From: Minisyncoccota bacterium
GTDB taxonomy: Bacteria; Patescibacteriota; Minisyncoccia; Phycocordibacterales; UBA9973
Assembly: GCA_018061145.1 (NCBI GenBank)
Contig: JAGOUR010000002.1
Coordinates: 88,201-126,819 of the forward strand
DNA length: 38,619 nucleotides
Direction: 5' to 3'
Shown here: piece by piece, positions 31,190-38,619 of the stretch
How positions within the stretch are numbered: position 1 is the stretch's first letter
How the letters are laid out: every line of letters begins with the position of its first letter
The notes under the pieces: model-generated
What the model was told of the DNA's origin: nothing
What the model saw: the letters and a program-made list of their open reading frames with translations, nothing else
Database searches by the model: none
Position numbers and translations under genes: made by a program

Positions 31190-32479
31190 TTATTTTAAAT
31201 AATCCTTCAAGAATTCTTCTTTAAACTTAAAAAAAGTGTCATCTAGTATTGCGTTACGCATATCCATCACGAGCTTGTTTATAAAATATACATTATGAAT
31301 AGAGCCTAGTGTACCAGCGAGCATCTCCTTTGATCGATACAGATGAGATACATATGCACGAGTATAGTTGGTGCATGTATAGCATTCACAGCCATCTTCG
31401 ACAGGAGTGAAATCTTTTACATATTGAGCATTCATCATATTTATCTTTCCATTCCGAGTATACAGAGTACCATTACGAGCGATACGAGTAGGAGCCACGC
31501 AATCAAAAAGATCTACGCCATTCTCTACGCCCATAAATAAATCTTCAGGCTCGCCGATACCTAGTAGGTGGCGAGGCTTCTCTTCAGGAAGGACTTCATT
31601 CACCCATTTTACAGCTGTACTCATATCCTCCTTGGCAAATGAACCACCAATACCAAAACCATCAAAATCCATAGAGCCGATAACCTCTGCGCTCTGCTTG
31701 CGGAGCTTTTCAGATCTGCCACCTTGGACGATACCAAAAAGTGCTTGGGGAGGGCGCACCTCATCCCCCGCCTTCTCCTGGAAATGAGAAGGGGCTGAAT
31801 TCCCTCCTCTCCTTTCAGGAGAGGATTGAGGTGAGGTGAATTTCTCCCCCTCTAGTTTTTTATGTTCATCCAAACTTCTTTTAGCCCATGCATGAGTACG
31901 AGAAAGAGCTTCCTCTTGATATCTCTCAGTCTCGGCAGGACTAGTACATTCATCAAAAGCAAAGATGATATCTGCACCTAGATTCTGCTGAATCTGGATA
32001 GATTTTTCTGGTGTGATGTAGTGTAGTGATCCATCAAGATGAGACCGAAAAGATACACCATCATTCCCTATCGTTGCTAATCTGGGTACACCATCATCAG
32101 CCGATGATCGCTCTGGAATCTGCACACTCGGATCGGCAGGCTTTACTACTTTTGAAATCTCTTTACCGTAGGCAGCACCCAAGGAAAAAACCTGGAACCC
32201 CCCAGAGTCTGTCATTGTCGGTCCGTGCCAATTCATAAATTTCCCAAGCCCTCCTGCCTCAGCTACAATCTCGTCTCCTGGTTGTAGATACAGATGATAC
32301 GTATTCGCGAGTACTACCTGAGCACCTAGACCAGCTAACATCTCGGGAGTCATAGCTTTTACTGTAGCCTTGGTACCCACAGGGACAAAAGAAGGTGTAA
32401 GAATATCACCATGAGGTGTAGACAACACTCCTGCACGACCCAGACTATCTTTTAGTTTTTTCTCAATTATAAATTTCAT
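31190..32479 (-). CDS. tgt: tRNA-guanine transglycosylase
   Basis: The 429-residue enzyme exchanges the wobble guanine in GUN-anticodon tRNAs for a queuosine precursor. Key blocks are MTDSGGFQVFSL (catalytic Asp region), DECTSP, ALFGIVQGG, FDCVAPTRIARNG (nucleophile Asp) and the zinc site CECYTC...H. It is longer than the usual ~375 residues. An insert at ~210-244 (TSPQSSPERRGGNSAPSHFQEK...) lies between LDEHKKLEGEK and ALFGIVQGG and is encoded by palindromic DNA. A second extra segment (~110-130, PADPSVQIPERSSADDGV) contains ATCATC-AGCC-GATGAT at 32093-32108. The second ATG (32479) gives the canonical MKFIIEKK start. It lies downstream of mreB/mreC on the same strand. Confidence 0.94.
   Translation of the reverse strand: MKFIIEKKLKDSLGRAGVLSTPHGDILTPSFVPVGTKATVKAMTPEMLAGLGAQVVLANTYHLYLQPGDEIVAEAGGLGKFMNWHGPTMTDSGGFQVFSLGAAYGKEISKVVKPADPSVQIPERSSADDGVPRLATIGNDGVSFRSHLDGSLHYITPEKSIQIQQNLGADIIFAFDECTSPAETERYQEEALSRTHAWAKRSLDEHKKLEGEKFTSPQSSPERRGGNSAPSHFQEKAGDEVRPPQALFGIVQGGRSEKLRKQSAEVIGSMDFDGFGIGGSFAKEDMSTAVKWVNEVLPEEKPRHLLGIGEPEDLFMGVENGVDLFDCVAPTRIARNGTLYTRNGKINMMNAQYVKDFTPVEDGCECYTCTNYTRAYVSHLYRSKEMLAGTLGSIHNVYFINKLVMDMRNAILDDTFFKFKEEFLKDYLK
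31746..31851. repeat. Palindromic coding insert in tgt
   Basis: Two perfect hairpins, CCTTCTC/GAGAAGG (31771-31777, 31786-31792) and CCTCTCCT/AGGAGAGG (31806-31813, 31817-31824), sit inside a weaker outer inverted repeat (GGGGAG...CTCCCC, CACCTCA...TGAGGTG). It encodes TSPQSSPERRGGNSAPSHFQ, reading through in frame. Confidence 0.8.
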
Positions 32480-32580
32480 AATAATTTTTAATTTCAAATT
32501 TTTAATTTTATAAATAATTTATTAATGTTGAAAAATTAATTCATTTAATCATTATTTAAAAATTACAAAATTCAAAAATT
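32480..32580. repeat. AT-rich imperfect palindrome between mreC and tgt
   Basis: This ~100-base spacer is almost pure A/T. Its left (ATTTTTAATTTCAAATTTTT type) and right (AAAAATTACAAAATTCAAAAA type) halves are imperfect inverted repeats. It may be a decayed palindromic element. Promoter elements for tgt cannot be separated from this background. Confidence 0.4.
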
Positions 32581-33375
32581 TTATCTTTCCACCTGTACCC
32601 ATTTTAATTGCTGTACATTTACAGGAGATCTCAATATTACTTTTTTTACTGGATCAGTAGGATTCGATATCACATCTTCCATAACTGCGATGACCATAGA
32701 TCGAGCATCCGGGATCAATACCATAGTACCCCTACTACTATCTAGTTCTACTGGGACTGACATTTCAAAATTCCCCCCGCCACGACCGATCAATTCTACG
32801 CTAGCATTTGAGCCAGAGATCGTCACCTCGGTAGTCTCTCCGGGATTCGAATATAGTGACACTAGTGCACTATCATCATACACATGAGATACATACCCAA
32901 TAGGAATTTGGGCGTTAGCAAAAACTTTATCCCCTTCTTTAATTCCAGAATCTGTACCAACGTCTATGATCAGAGTATCATAAGGTGATTGACTTGGTCG
33001 AACCAAAACATTGCCCAAAACAAAAGAATGATTCTTTGGTATTCTTCCTAGTAAACTTTTCAATTCTTCATTTTCCGATTTCAAAATCTGATAATCTGTC
33101 ATCGCTAGATTCTGTTCTATTAGTCTCCTATTTAAATCTTCATTCTCAGCAAAAACAGATTTTTTTGTACGAACAATATATGCAGATGAACCTGCTGTAT
33201 CTACTACAGCATTGCGAGCTCGCCACAGAGGCTTTCCTAAAAAATTAAAAACTCCACCAGAAATAGAAACGACACCAGTTAGAAATAATACAAGAATAAT
33301 AAAGCTGAGAATAGCTCCTTTTATCAAGCGACCCTTGCGCTCTATACTCTTTTTATCTCGGAACTGATATTTCAT
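32581..33375 (-). CDS. mreC: Rod shape-determining protein MreC
   Basis: The 264-residue protein has a cytoplasmic N-terminus (KYQFRDKKSIERKG) and one transmembrane helix (AILSFIILVLFLTGVVSI, ~21-40). A coiled coil follows (~75-110, VFAENEDLNRRLIEQN...LKSENEELKSLL), then the two-barrel periplasmic-type domain (VLVRPSQSPYDTLIIDVGTDSGIKEGDKVFANAQIPIGYV). It links MreB to wall synthesis enzymes at the membrane. Its start overlaps the mreB stop by 23 bases, so the two are translationally coupled. mreD and rodA are not in the window. Confidence 0.94.
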   Translation of the reverse strand: MKYQFRDKKSIERKGRLIKGAILSFIILVLFLTGVVSISGGVFNFLGKPLWRARNAVVDTAGSSAYIVRTKKSVFAENEDLNRRLIEQNLAMTDYQILKSENEELKSLLGRIPKNHSFVLGNVLVRPSQSPYDTLIIDVGTDSGIKEGDKVFANAQIPIGYVSHVYDDSALVSLYSNPGETTEVTISGSNASVELIGRGGGNFEMSVPVELDSSRGTMVLIPDARSMVIAVMEDVISNPTDPVKKVILRSPVNVQQLKWVQVER

Positions 33376-34399
33376 CTGTTTTTATTAGAACATCTTGATA
33401 ATAATCAAATTCTTGAAGGATGATACCCGTACCACGAGCAACAGCAGTCAGTGGATCCTCGGCAATAAATATAGGGATTTTCAATGCGTTGAATAGCATC
33501 TTGTCTAGGCCACGTATGAGTGCACCTCCACCTGCTAATACCACTCCACGATGCATACTGTCAGAAAGCAATTCAGGGGGTGTAGTCTCTAGAACTTCTT
33601 TTACCCCATCTACGAGAGATACGATAGAAGACATAATAGCCTCGCGGATATCTGAGTCAGTCACGATCACCTGGCGTGGCAATCCAGTGACGATATCTCG
33701 TCCACGAACCTCGGCCTCTAGTGGTTCGGTCTCGATCACATTACCTATCGCAATCTTTACACCTTCAGCAGTCTTCTCTCCGATGAGAAGTTTGAATTCA
33801 TCACGCATGTAATTTATAATATCTTGGTTTAATTTATCTCCAGCTATTTTTAGATTCTTTGATCGCACTACACCAGCGAGTGAGATAACAGCTACATCAG
33901 TAGTACCACCTCCTATATCTACAATCACAGAAGCCACAGGATCCATAACTGGCAATCGAATACCAATAGCAGCAGCCATAGGCTCCTCGACGATATACAC
34001 CTCGCGAGCACCAGCAGACAATGCTGCATCTTCTACTGCGCGTATCTCCACATTTGTGATACCAGTCGGTACACCCACTACGACTCTAGGACGAATGAAT
34101 TTCTTTGACATCTTTTCAGCCTTACCGATCAGATAAGCTAGCATCTCCTCTGTCACTTCAAAATCAGAAATCACACCATCCACCACAGGGCGGACAGCAC
34201 GTACGTGACCAGGAGTACGACCGAGCATTTGCTTTGCCTCGGCACCCACAGCCACTATCTGACCAGTCTTTTGATTAACCACGACGACAGAAGGCTCGTT
34301 TATCACGATGCCATGCCCCTCTAGGTAGACTAGAGTGTTTGCTGTGCCGAGATCAATCCCGATATCATTTGAAAATTGTTTGTATAGTTTCTTTAGCAT
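33353..34399 (-). CDS. mreB: Rod shape-determining protein MreB
   Basis: This is a 348-residue actin-like ATPase that forms membrane-bound filaments guiding wall growth. It has IGIDLGTANTLVYLEGHGIV (phosphate 1), VIVDIGGGTTDVAVISL (phosphate 2) and the adenosine region GVVLAGGGALIRGLDKML. The start at 34399 lies inside the last codons of proS (35-base overlap). It matches the typical MLKKxxxxFSNDIGIDLG N-terminus and is preceded by AAGGA with a suitable gap. Such overlap suggests coupled translation with proS. Confidence 0.97.
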   Translation of the reverse strand: MLKKLYKQFSNDIGIDLGTANTLVYLEGHGIVINEPSVVVVNQKTGQIVAVGAEAKQMLGRTPGHVRAVRPVVDGVISDFEVTEEMLAYLIGKAEKMSKKFIRPRVVVGVPTGITNVEIRAVEDAALSAGAREVYIVEEPMAAAIGIRLPVMDPVASVIVDIGGGTTDVAVISLAGVVRSKNLKIAGDKLNQDIINYMRDEFKLLIGEKTAEGVKIAIGNVIETEPLEAEVRGRDIVTGLPRQVIVTDSDIREAIMSSIVSLVDGVKEVLETTPPELLSDSMHRGVVLAGGGALIRGLDKMLFNALKIPIFIAEDPLTAVARGTGIILQEFDYYQDVLIKTDEISVPR

Positions 34400-35615
34400 A
34401 TATATTTCCTTTCTCTTCTGTGCGTTTCTTTACTTCATATCCATCTTTACTGTTACTTCTCTTTGATACCACAATTCGATAAGGAATACCAATCAAATCT
34501 GAATCTGCAAATTTCTCACCAGCACTCATGCCAGCACGGTCATCGAATAGGACTTCGATATTTTGACCTTTCAATAAATCATAAAGTTCATTTGCATCCT
34601 TTCGTACTTCTTCGTCTTCACCTAGCACTAGTAGATGAGCTTGGAATGGAGCGATAGATTCTGGCCAGATGATACCTTTGTCATCAGATAGGACTTCTAC
34701 TACTGTACCCATCAGACGTGATAGTCCGATACCATAGCTACCCATGAACACCAACACATCCTCACCTTTTTCATTTGTATAATTTAGATTGAATGGCTCT
34801 GAGAATCTTGTATTGAGTGAGAATATATTCCCCACTTCGATAGATTTATTCTCAACTAGATTCGCCTTGTCTAATCCGAGATTCTGCAATACTTCATCGT
34901 TGTAGACTTCTAGGTTCACTGCTATACCCTTGTTCTCGTCTATGTAAATAGTGTCCTCGCCTGATGAAGTGATAGTCTGGAATTCATGAGAATACTTTGA
35001 AAAGACTCCACCTGAAGCAAATGTCATATATGTGATATGACCAATACCTACACGCTGAAATACATTCTTGTAGGCAACCTTTGCTCTCTCGTAGAATTCA
35101 TTGTGCTCAGCTTCGTCTTTGGAGAATGAGTACAGTGCCTTCCAGTAGAACTCACGTCCACGCAAAATACCAGATTTACTACGTGTCTCATTTCTAAAGA
35201 TACTCTTGAAATCGTACGGATAGATAGGCAGATCTTTATAAGAGCTGATGTATTGAGTGAGGAGATTTGAATACGCTTCTTCATTTGTAAATGAAAGACC
35301 AATCTCACCACCATTCTTTAATTTTGATTTGAACCAGTTGTCTACAACATCGTCACTCCAACGATTGGATTTTTCCCATACTTCCTTGTTTTGTATGATA
35401 GATGTACGCATCTCGATACCACCTATAGCATTCATCTCACTACGGATGATATCCTCGATCTTTTTAATAACAATAAGTCCTAGTGGTAGGAATGAATACA
35501 CTCCGGCCATCTCCTTGTAAATAAAGCCTGCACGAATAAGGAGCTCTGCATTCTTGGCTATCTCATCCGCAGGGGCCTCCTTCTTTGTTTTTGTAAATAA
35601 TTGAGATTGTCTCAT
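34365..35615 (-). CDS. proS: Prolyl-tRNA synthetase, short form without editing domain
   Basis: The ~416-residue class II synthetase charges tRNA-Pro. It has the LRAGFIYKEMAGVYSFLPLGLIVIKKIEDIIR start, FRNETRSKSGILRGREFYWKALYSFSKDEAEH (motif 2 loop), and the motif 3 block VFMGSYGIGLSRLMGTVVE. A C-terminal anticodon-binding domain follows (AHLLVLGEDEEVRKDANELYDLL...VLFDDRAGMSAGEKFADSDLIGIPYRIVV). The bacterial YbaK-type insertion that edits Ala-tRNA-Pro is missing, which is common for reduced forms. The third-codon ATG (35615) gives MRQSQLF, the usual start. The stop is TGA. Confidence 0.95.
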   Translation of the reverse strand: MRQSQLFTKTKKEAPADEIAKNAELLIRAGFIYKEMAGVYSFLPLGLIVIKKIEDIIRSEMNAIGGIEMRTSIIQNKEVWEKSNRWSDDVVDNWFKSKLKNGGEIGLSFTNEEAYSNLLTQYISSYKDLPIYPYDFKSIFRNETRSKSGILRGREFYWKALYSFSKDEAEHNEFYERAKVAYKNVFQRVGIGHITYMTFASGGVFSKYSHEFQTITSSGEDTIYIDENKGIAVNLEVYNDEVLQNLGLDKANLVENKSIEVGNIFSLNTRFSEPFNLNYTNEKGEDVLVFMGSYGIGLSRLMGTVVEVLSDDKGIIWPESIAPFQAHLLVLGEDEEVRKDANELYDLLKGQNIEVLFDDRAGMSAGEKFADSDLIGIPYRIVVSKRSNSKDGYEVKKRTEEKGNIYAKETIQTIFK

Positions 35616-35656
35616 ATACCCCATACTACCCTAAAAACCCATTTTGGGCAAAAGAA

Positions 35657-35682
35657 TAGCCCTCCGAAAAGTCGAAGGGCTA
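35657..35682 (-). terminator. Terminator of the 35691-36038 gene
   Basis: On the minus strand TAGCCCT pairs with AGGGCTA (35657-35663, 35676-35682), with an inner UCGA/UCGG pairing, followed by ATTCTTTT. It separates the small unknown gene from proS. Confidence 0.65.
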
Positions 35683-35690
35683 AACTGTGT

Positions 35691-36038
35691 TTAACATTGT
35701 TGTTGTTTGATGATCTTTTCATAGTTCTCCTGGCAATCTTGCCAGAGAGCTTGATAAATATCTTTCTTTTCGTAAAATTTTAAGAACTCTCTTTTTTCAA
35801 GACAACTATTCCATGTTTTTTCATCAAGCAAAGAATAATTATTAGTTCCAAAAATAACAGTTAATTTCCTTTCTCGTGTCATGTGAAAAAAAGTTTCTTT
35901 TTTAGAATTTTCATCACGAACCTTAACAAGAAACCAATAGGCAGGGATCAACCTAGTAACTTCCAATTCATCGTCTAGATTTTGGAAAATCTGAATCATC
36001 AAATTCTCGTTTACTTTAAAAAAATCGTAATCTTCCAT
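35691..36038 (-). CDS. Hypothetical protein, 115 residues
   Basis: Not recognised. It is a soluble, charged protein with strand-rich N-terminal half (RLIPAYWFLVKVRDENSKKETF) and helical C-terminus rich in Lys/Glu (REFLKFYEKKDIYQALWQDC, YEKIIKQQQC). ATG, length and a terminator just downstream support it as a gene. It is divergent from rpsB, sharing a 246-base intergenic region. Confidence 0.55.
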   Translation of the reverse strand: MEDYDFFKVNENLMIQIFQNLDDELEVTRLIPAYWFLVKVRDENSKKETFFHMTRERKLTVIFGTNNYSLLDEKTWNSCLEKREFLKFYEKKDIYQALWQDCQENYEKIIKQQQC

Positions 36039-36084
36039 AACTATATATAATTAAAATTTGTGTATATTATATCACTTTTATGTG

Positions 36085-36284
36085 TAATCGTCAAGTAGCA
36101 AAAAGCCTTATTTTATGGTACTATCTCTGTACCTTCCGTGAGGGGCTTTTTTAATAGAGAACCCTTGTAAATAGGCTGGAATGCTTAAAAACGGAACCAT
36201 TCACCCGTCGAAAGGTGGATTTATAATTAATCACAGAAGAGCATCGCGTCAAAATGACGTACGCGATGTGATTCCGCAGAATCA
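36085..36284 (+). promoter_or_regulatory. rpsB leader region with terminator-like and S2-leader-like hairpins
   Basis: A TAGCAA/TACTAT promoter-like pair (36096-36101, 36119-36124) overlaps a three-part structure: outer AAAAAGCC/GGCTTTTT (36100-36107, 36144-36151), inner GGTAC/GTACC (36117-36121, 36129-36133), plus a T-tract. Either this hairpin terminates a short transcript or these boxes are not the promoter. Further on, CATCGCG/CGCGATG (36242-36248, 36262-36268) and ATTCCGCAGAAT lie just before the rpsB start. The latter recalls autoregulated S2 leaders; homology is not shown. Confidence 0.45.
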
Positions 36285-36992
36285 ATGACTGATGTAAACA
36301 AGAAAATCGAGGAAATGTTTCAGGCTGGTACTCACTACGGGTATTCAAAGTCTCGACGTCACCCCTCTACAGCACCTTACATTTTTGGTACAAAAAATGG
36401 CGTAGATATTATCAACATAGAAAAGACACACGAAGTATTTGAAAAAGTACTAGAAATGGTGGCAAATCTTGCACAAGGGGGCAAATCTATCATTTTCGTA
36501 GGTACAAAGAGTGAGGCTCGTCAGCAAGCTACTGAGACAGCGCTGGCTCTTGGTATGCCTTATGTATCTGACCGTTGGGTTGGAGGTACTCTTACAAACT
36601 TCCCTGAGATAAAGAAGCGTGTAGCAAAGCTACTAGACCTACGTGATCAAAAAGAAAAAGGTGGTCTTGATAAATATACAAAGAAAGAAAGACTCCTAAT
36701 CGACCGTGAGATGGCTGATATGACAAAGAATTTCCAAGGAATCACAGCAATGACAAAGATCCCAGATTATATGATCGTAGTAGACCCAAAGAAAGAGCAC
36801 ATCGCAGTTACAGAGGCTCAAAAGATGAAAATACCAGTAATCGCAATACTAAACACTGACTGTAATGCAAAGAGCGTAGAGTTCCCTATCATTGCTAATG
36901 ACGCATCTGTTTCTAGTATTTCATTCTTCCTAGAGAATATAAAAGCTGCTTACGACCGTGGTCTAGCAGGTCAAACAAACGAAAAGAAATAA
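36285..36992 (+). CDS. rpsB: 30S ribosomal protein S2
   Basis: The 235-residue S2 protein binds the 16S rRNA neck of the small subunit and bridges S1. It opens with IEEMFQAGTHYGYSKSRRHPSTAPYIFGTKNGVDIINIEKT, the diagnostic S2 block. VSDRWVGGTLTNFPEIKKRV, PDYMIVVDPKKEHIAVTEAQKMKIPVIAILNTDC and the C-terminal ISFFLENIKAAY segments follow. The next gene tsf starts after 76 bases, the classic rpsB-tsf order. A structured leader precedes it. Confidence 0.97.
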   Translation: MTDVNKKIEEMFQAGTHYGYSKSRRHPSTAPYIFGTKNGVDIINIEKTHEVFEKVLEMVANLAQGGKSIIFVGTKSEARQQATETALALGMPYVSDRWVGGTLTNFPEIKKRVAKLLDLRDQKEKGGLDKYTKKERLLIDREMADMTKNFQGITAMTKIPDYMIVVDPKKEHIAVTEAQKMKIPVIAILNTDCNAKSVEFPIIANDASVSSISFFLENIKAAYDRGLAGQTNEKK

Positions 36993-37068
36993 TATTTAGA
37001 GAATCTTTAATTCGATTTTCTAATGTTCTTTGCTATAATTATTAAATATAATCTAATTTTTGTTTTTT

Positions 37069-37851
37069 ATGTCTATACAAATAACAACTGAGTTGATAAA
37101 AGAATTGCGAGATAGTACAGGTGTATCTGTCATGCAATGTAGAAAGGCCCTAGAAGAGGCTGAGGGTGATATGGAAAAAGCTCTTCTAGTGCTAAAGAAG
37201 AAGTCTAGCGATATCGCAATGAAAAAAGCTGATCGTGAGGCACATGAAGGTGCAATCACAGTAATATCAAATGGAAACAAAACTGTAATATTCACACTAT
37301 ACTGTGAGACAGATTTCGTAGCCAAGAATGAAGACTTTGTAAACCTAGCAAATACACTAGCAAACAAAGCTCTAAATGAAGGCGTAGAAGCAATGAAAGA
37401 ATCTTCAACTGAGCTTATAAATACAGTTGTTCAAAAGTGTGGAGAGAAAATAGAATTAGGCAAAGTAGAGCTTGTAGAGGGAGATGTAGTAGGTTCATAT
37501 GTACATATGGGCAAGACTGCTGTAGTAGTATCTCTAGAAGGAGGTAGTACAGAGATCGCTCGCGACATAGCTATGCACATAGCAGCTATGAAGCCTGCAT
37601 ATATCACACGAGAAGAGATAGATGAAAAAGCTTCATCTGCAGTACGTGAGATGTTTGCAAAAGAAGTATCAGAATCAGACAAGCCAGAAGATATCAAAGC
37701 AAAGATGCTAGAAGGCAAAATCAGTACATACTTCAAAGAGCAAACACTTCTTGATCAATCATTTATCAAGAACCCAGATATAACGATAGCTACCCTTCTT
37801 TCAAATAACAAAGCCGTGATCAAATCTGTATCACGCGAATCAATAGGATAA
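37069..37851 (+). CDS. tsf: Translation elongation factor Ts
   Basis: The 260-residue EF-Ts exchanges GDP on EF-Tu. The N-terminal UBA-like domain (ITTELIKELRDSTGVSVMQCRKALEEAEGDMEKALLVLKKK) is followed by the conserved TLYCETDFVAKNEDFVNLANTLA, whose TDFVAKN motif contacts EF-Tu. MHIAAMKPAYITREEI then marks the second subdomain. The start at 37069 (MSIQITTE) is chosen over 37060. Stop and next gene are separated by one base. Confidence 0.96.
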   Translation: MSIQITTELIKELRDSTGVSVMQCRKALEEAEGDMEKALLVLKKKSSDIAMKKADREAHEGAITVISNGNKTVIFTLYCETDFVAKNEDFVNLANTLANKALNEGVEAMKESSTELINTVVQKCGEKIELGKVELVEGDVVGSYVHMGKTAVVVSLEGGSTEIARDIAMHIAAMKPAYITREEIDEKASSAVREMFAKEVSESDKPEDIKAKMLEGKISTYFKEQTLLDQSFIKNPDITIATLLSNNKAVIKSVSRESIG

Positions 37852-37852
37852 T

Positions 37853-38263
37853 ATGATATTTATCGTTATTATATTTTTCATAGCTATAATAACAGCATTC
37901 GGAGTGCTTGCATTTCGAGCGTGGGAATTGCGCACTGGACAAACTGAAGTAGAAATTGCAGAAAGTCCAGTGCAGCAGTTATCCCTTAGACAAATAGAAA
38001 AGATTATGCTATATTTGTTGAAGCACTTTATCCAAGGGTTGGTACTCGTAGTAGTAAAATACTGGTTTACCACAACAACAAAGATAAGTGTCTGGTTAAA
38101 GGAAAAGTGGCCTAAGGTAAATGCAATATTTAAAAAGAAGCCACAGAGTACTATCCCCCAAAAGCCATCATTTGTAACAAAAGCTGTCCTTGAGTCAAAA
38201 TCAAAGATCAGACGTTTGAAGCAAAAGATCCGTGAAGAACACGCAGTAGAAAGTGAAAACTAA
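37853..38263 (+). CDS. Small membrane protein after tsf, unknown
   Basis: The 136-residue protein has an N-terminal transmembrane helix (MIFIVIIFFIAIITAFGVLAF). A second amphipathic or membrane-associated helix follows (KIMLYLLKHFIQGLVLVVVKYW, ~50-72), then a strongly basic tail (KEKWPKVNAIFKKK...KSKIRRLKQKIREE). It begins one base after the tsf stop and so is translationally coupled to it. The basic tail could bind nucleic acid or phospholipid, which is inference. The family is not recognised. Confidence 0.7.
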   Translation: MIFIVIIFFIAIITAFGVLAFRAWELRTGQTEVEIAESPVQQLSLRQIEKIMLYLLKHFIQGLVLVVVKYWFTTTTKISVWLKEKWPKVNAIFKKKPQSTIPQKPSFVTKAVLESKSKIRRLKQKIREEHAVESEN

Positions 38264-38280
38264 ACAGCGCAAGCTGTAGT

Positions 38281-38308
38281 GCCGCTTTGTGCTGTTTTGG
38301 TAAATACA
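38281..38308 (+). pseudogene. tRNA-Thr 5'-half copy 1
   Basis: GCCGCTTTGTGCTGTTTTGG resembles the first part of tRNA-Thr (GCCGCTTTAGCTCAGTTGG), with an identical acceptor 5' strand. The anticodon and T arms are missing. It lies 71 bases before copy 2. Confidence 0.7.
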
Positions 38309-38351
38309 AAGTATATGGCAGGTTCATTGTTTAAAGATTAAATTTATATAT

Positions 38352-38379
38352 GCCGCTTTATGCTGTCTTGGTAGATATC
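38352..38379 (+). pseudogene. tRNA-Thr 5'-half copy 2
   Basis: GCCGCTTTATGCTGTCTTGG followed by TAGATAT is closer to tRNA-Thr than copy 1 and lies 76 bases upstream of the intact gene. The bases after both copies share a TTGTTTAA-type leader-like sequence, suggesting leader-plus-5'-half duplication. Confidence 0.75.
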
Positions 38380-38427
38380 AAAAAGTAAGTATAATACGTT
38401 AGTTGTGTTGTTTAAGTTTAAATATAC

Positions 38428-38503
38428 GCCGCTTTAGCTCAGTTGGTAGAGCAACGCTTTTGTAAAGCGAAGGTCCTCAGTTCGAGTCTGAGAAGCGGCT
38501 CCA
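38428..38503 (+). tRNA. tRNA-Thr (anticodon TGT)
   Basis: Acceptor GCCGCTT (38428-38434) pairs with AAGCGGC (38493-38499), followed by T and an encoded CCA (38501-38503). The D stem is GCTC/GAGC, the anticodon loop TTTGTAA gives TGT, and the T arm is TCAGTTCGAGTCTGA. An encoded CCA distinguishes it from the Leu and Ala tRNAs here. Confidence 0.95.
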
Positions 38504-38619
38504 TCACTCGCATTTCGTCGGGAATACTAAAATTAGCACGGGCGGCGCGAAGCGCCGACCACGGATTTTCGCCTGATTTTGAAACAGCATTCTCGGAATT
38601 CGGCGCGCTCGCACGCACT
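38504..38619. other. GC-rich tail after tRNA-Thr
   Basis: This sequence is visibly richer in G+C than the rest of the window and has hairpin potential (GGCGC-GAAG-CGCC type at about 38544-38557). No ORF, tRNA or terminator T-tract is seen before the window ends. Confidence 0.4.

Noticed and set aside
37003-37068. Strong independent promoter for tsf
   Set aside because: Several TATAAT-like hexamers occur in A/T-rich DNA, but none has a convincing -35 at proper spacing. Cotranscription with rpsB is simpler.

Overview
The window looks like a chromosome segment from a member of the Candidate Phyla Radiation (Patescibacteria), most likely a Parcubacteria-type lineage. This is inferred from gene content and style, not from a search: short versions of housekeeping enzymes (UvrC without a helix-hairpin-helix tail, ProS without an editing domain), lamin-tail-domain surface protein, paired TraD/VirD4-like ATPases, twin Cys-rich zinc-ribbon proteins, a MazF-type toxin with an N-terminal extension, AT-rich sequence and dense gene packing. 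TGA is used as a stop (for example at the end of proS), so the standard bacterial code fits.

Layout. 1-1290: a tRNA-Leu whose 3' end directly abuts a LAGLIDADG homing endonuclease, then a half-size asparaginase-like protein. 1317-4172: divergent murB and an HTH-MurA fusion, the two consecutive steps to UDP-MurNAc, sharing a repeat-rich intergenic region. 4224-5546: GNAT acetyltransferase and SAM methyltransferase. 5586-9582: lamin-tail/PKD surface protein coupled to a large TraD/VirD4-like ATPase. 9809-11060: ProC-like reductase and a DUF1653 protein. 11075-16611: two Cys-rich proteins around a MazF-like toxin, then a second TraD-like ATPase. 16696-19686: Nramp-family transporter, small membrane proteins and a lipoprotein. 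19823-20326: tRNA-Ala flanked by degenerate tRNA-derived copies and a two-unit 123-bp structured tandem repeat. 20329-24024: ddl, an ATP-grasp ligase and uvrC. 24169-30610: uvrA and uvrB interleaved with small plus-strand unknowns. 30650-36038: a candidate ncRNA, tgt, mreC, mreB, proS and a small unknown. 36285-38263: rpsB, tsf and a small membrane protein. 38281-38503: tRNA-Thr preceded by two degenerate 5'-half copies.

Themes. Cell-wall genes (murA, murB, ddl, mreB, mreC) and nucleotide excision repair (uvrA, uvrB, uvrC) are scattered through the window. Many genes have a good -10 hexamer ending only 6-9 bases before the start codon, which predicts leaderless mRNAs. Several housekeeping ORFs (uvrB, tgt, uvrA, murB) carry in-frame inserts encoded by hairpin or palindromic DNA. 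Both complete tRNA loci with visible upstream sequence (Ala, Thr) carry partial tRNA duplications, and the third (Leu) carries a homing endonuclease. The strongest leads for something new are the tRNA-Ala-linked structured repeat, the HTH-MurA/murB divergent module, the endonuclease attached to tRNA-Leu, and the coding palindromic inserts.
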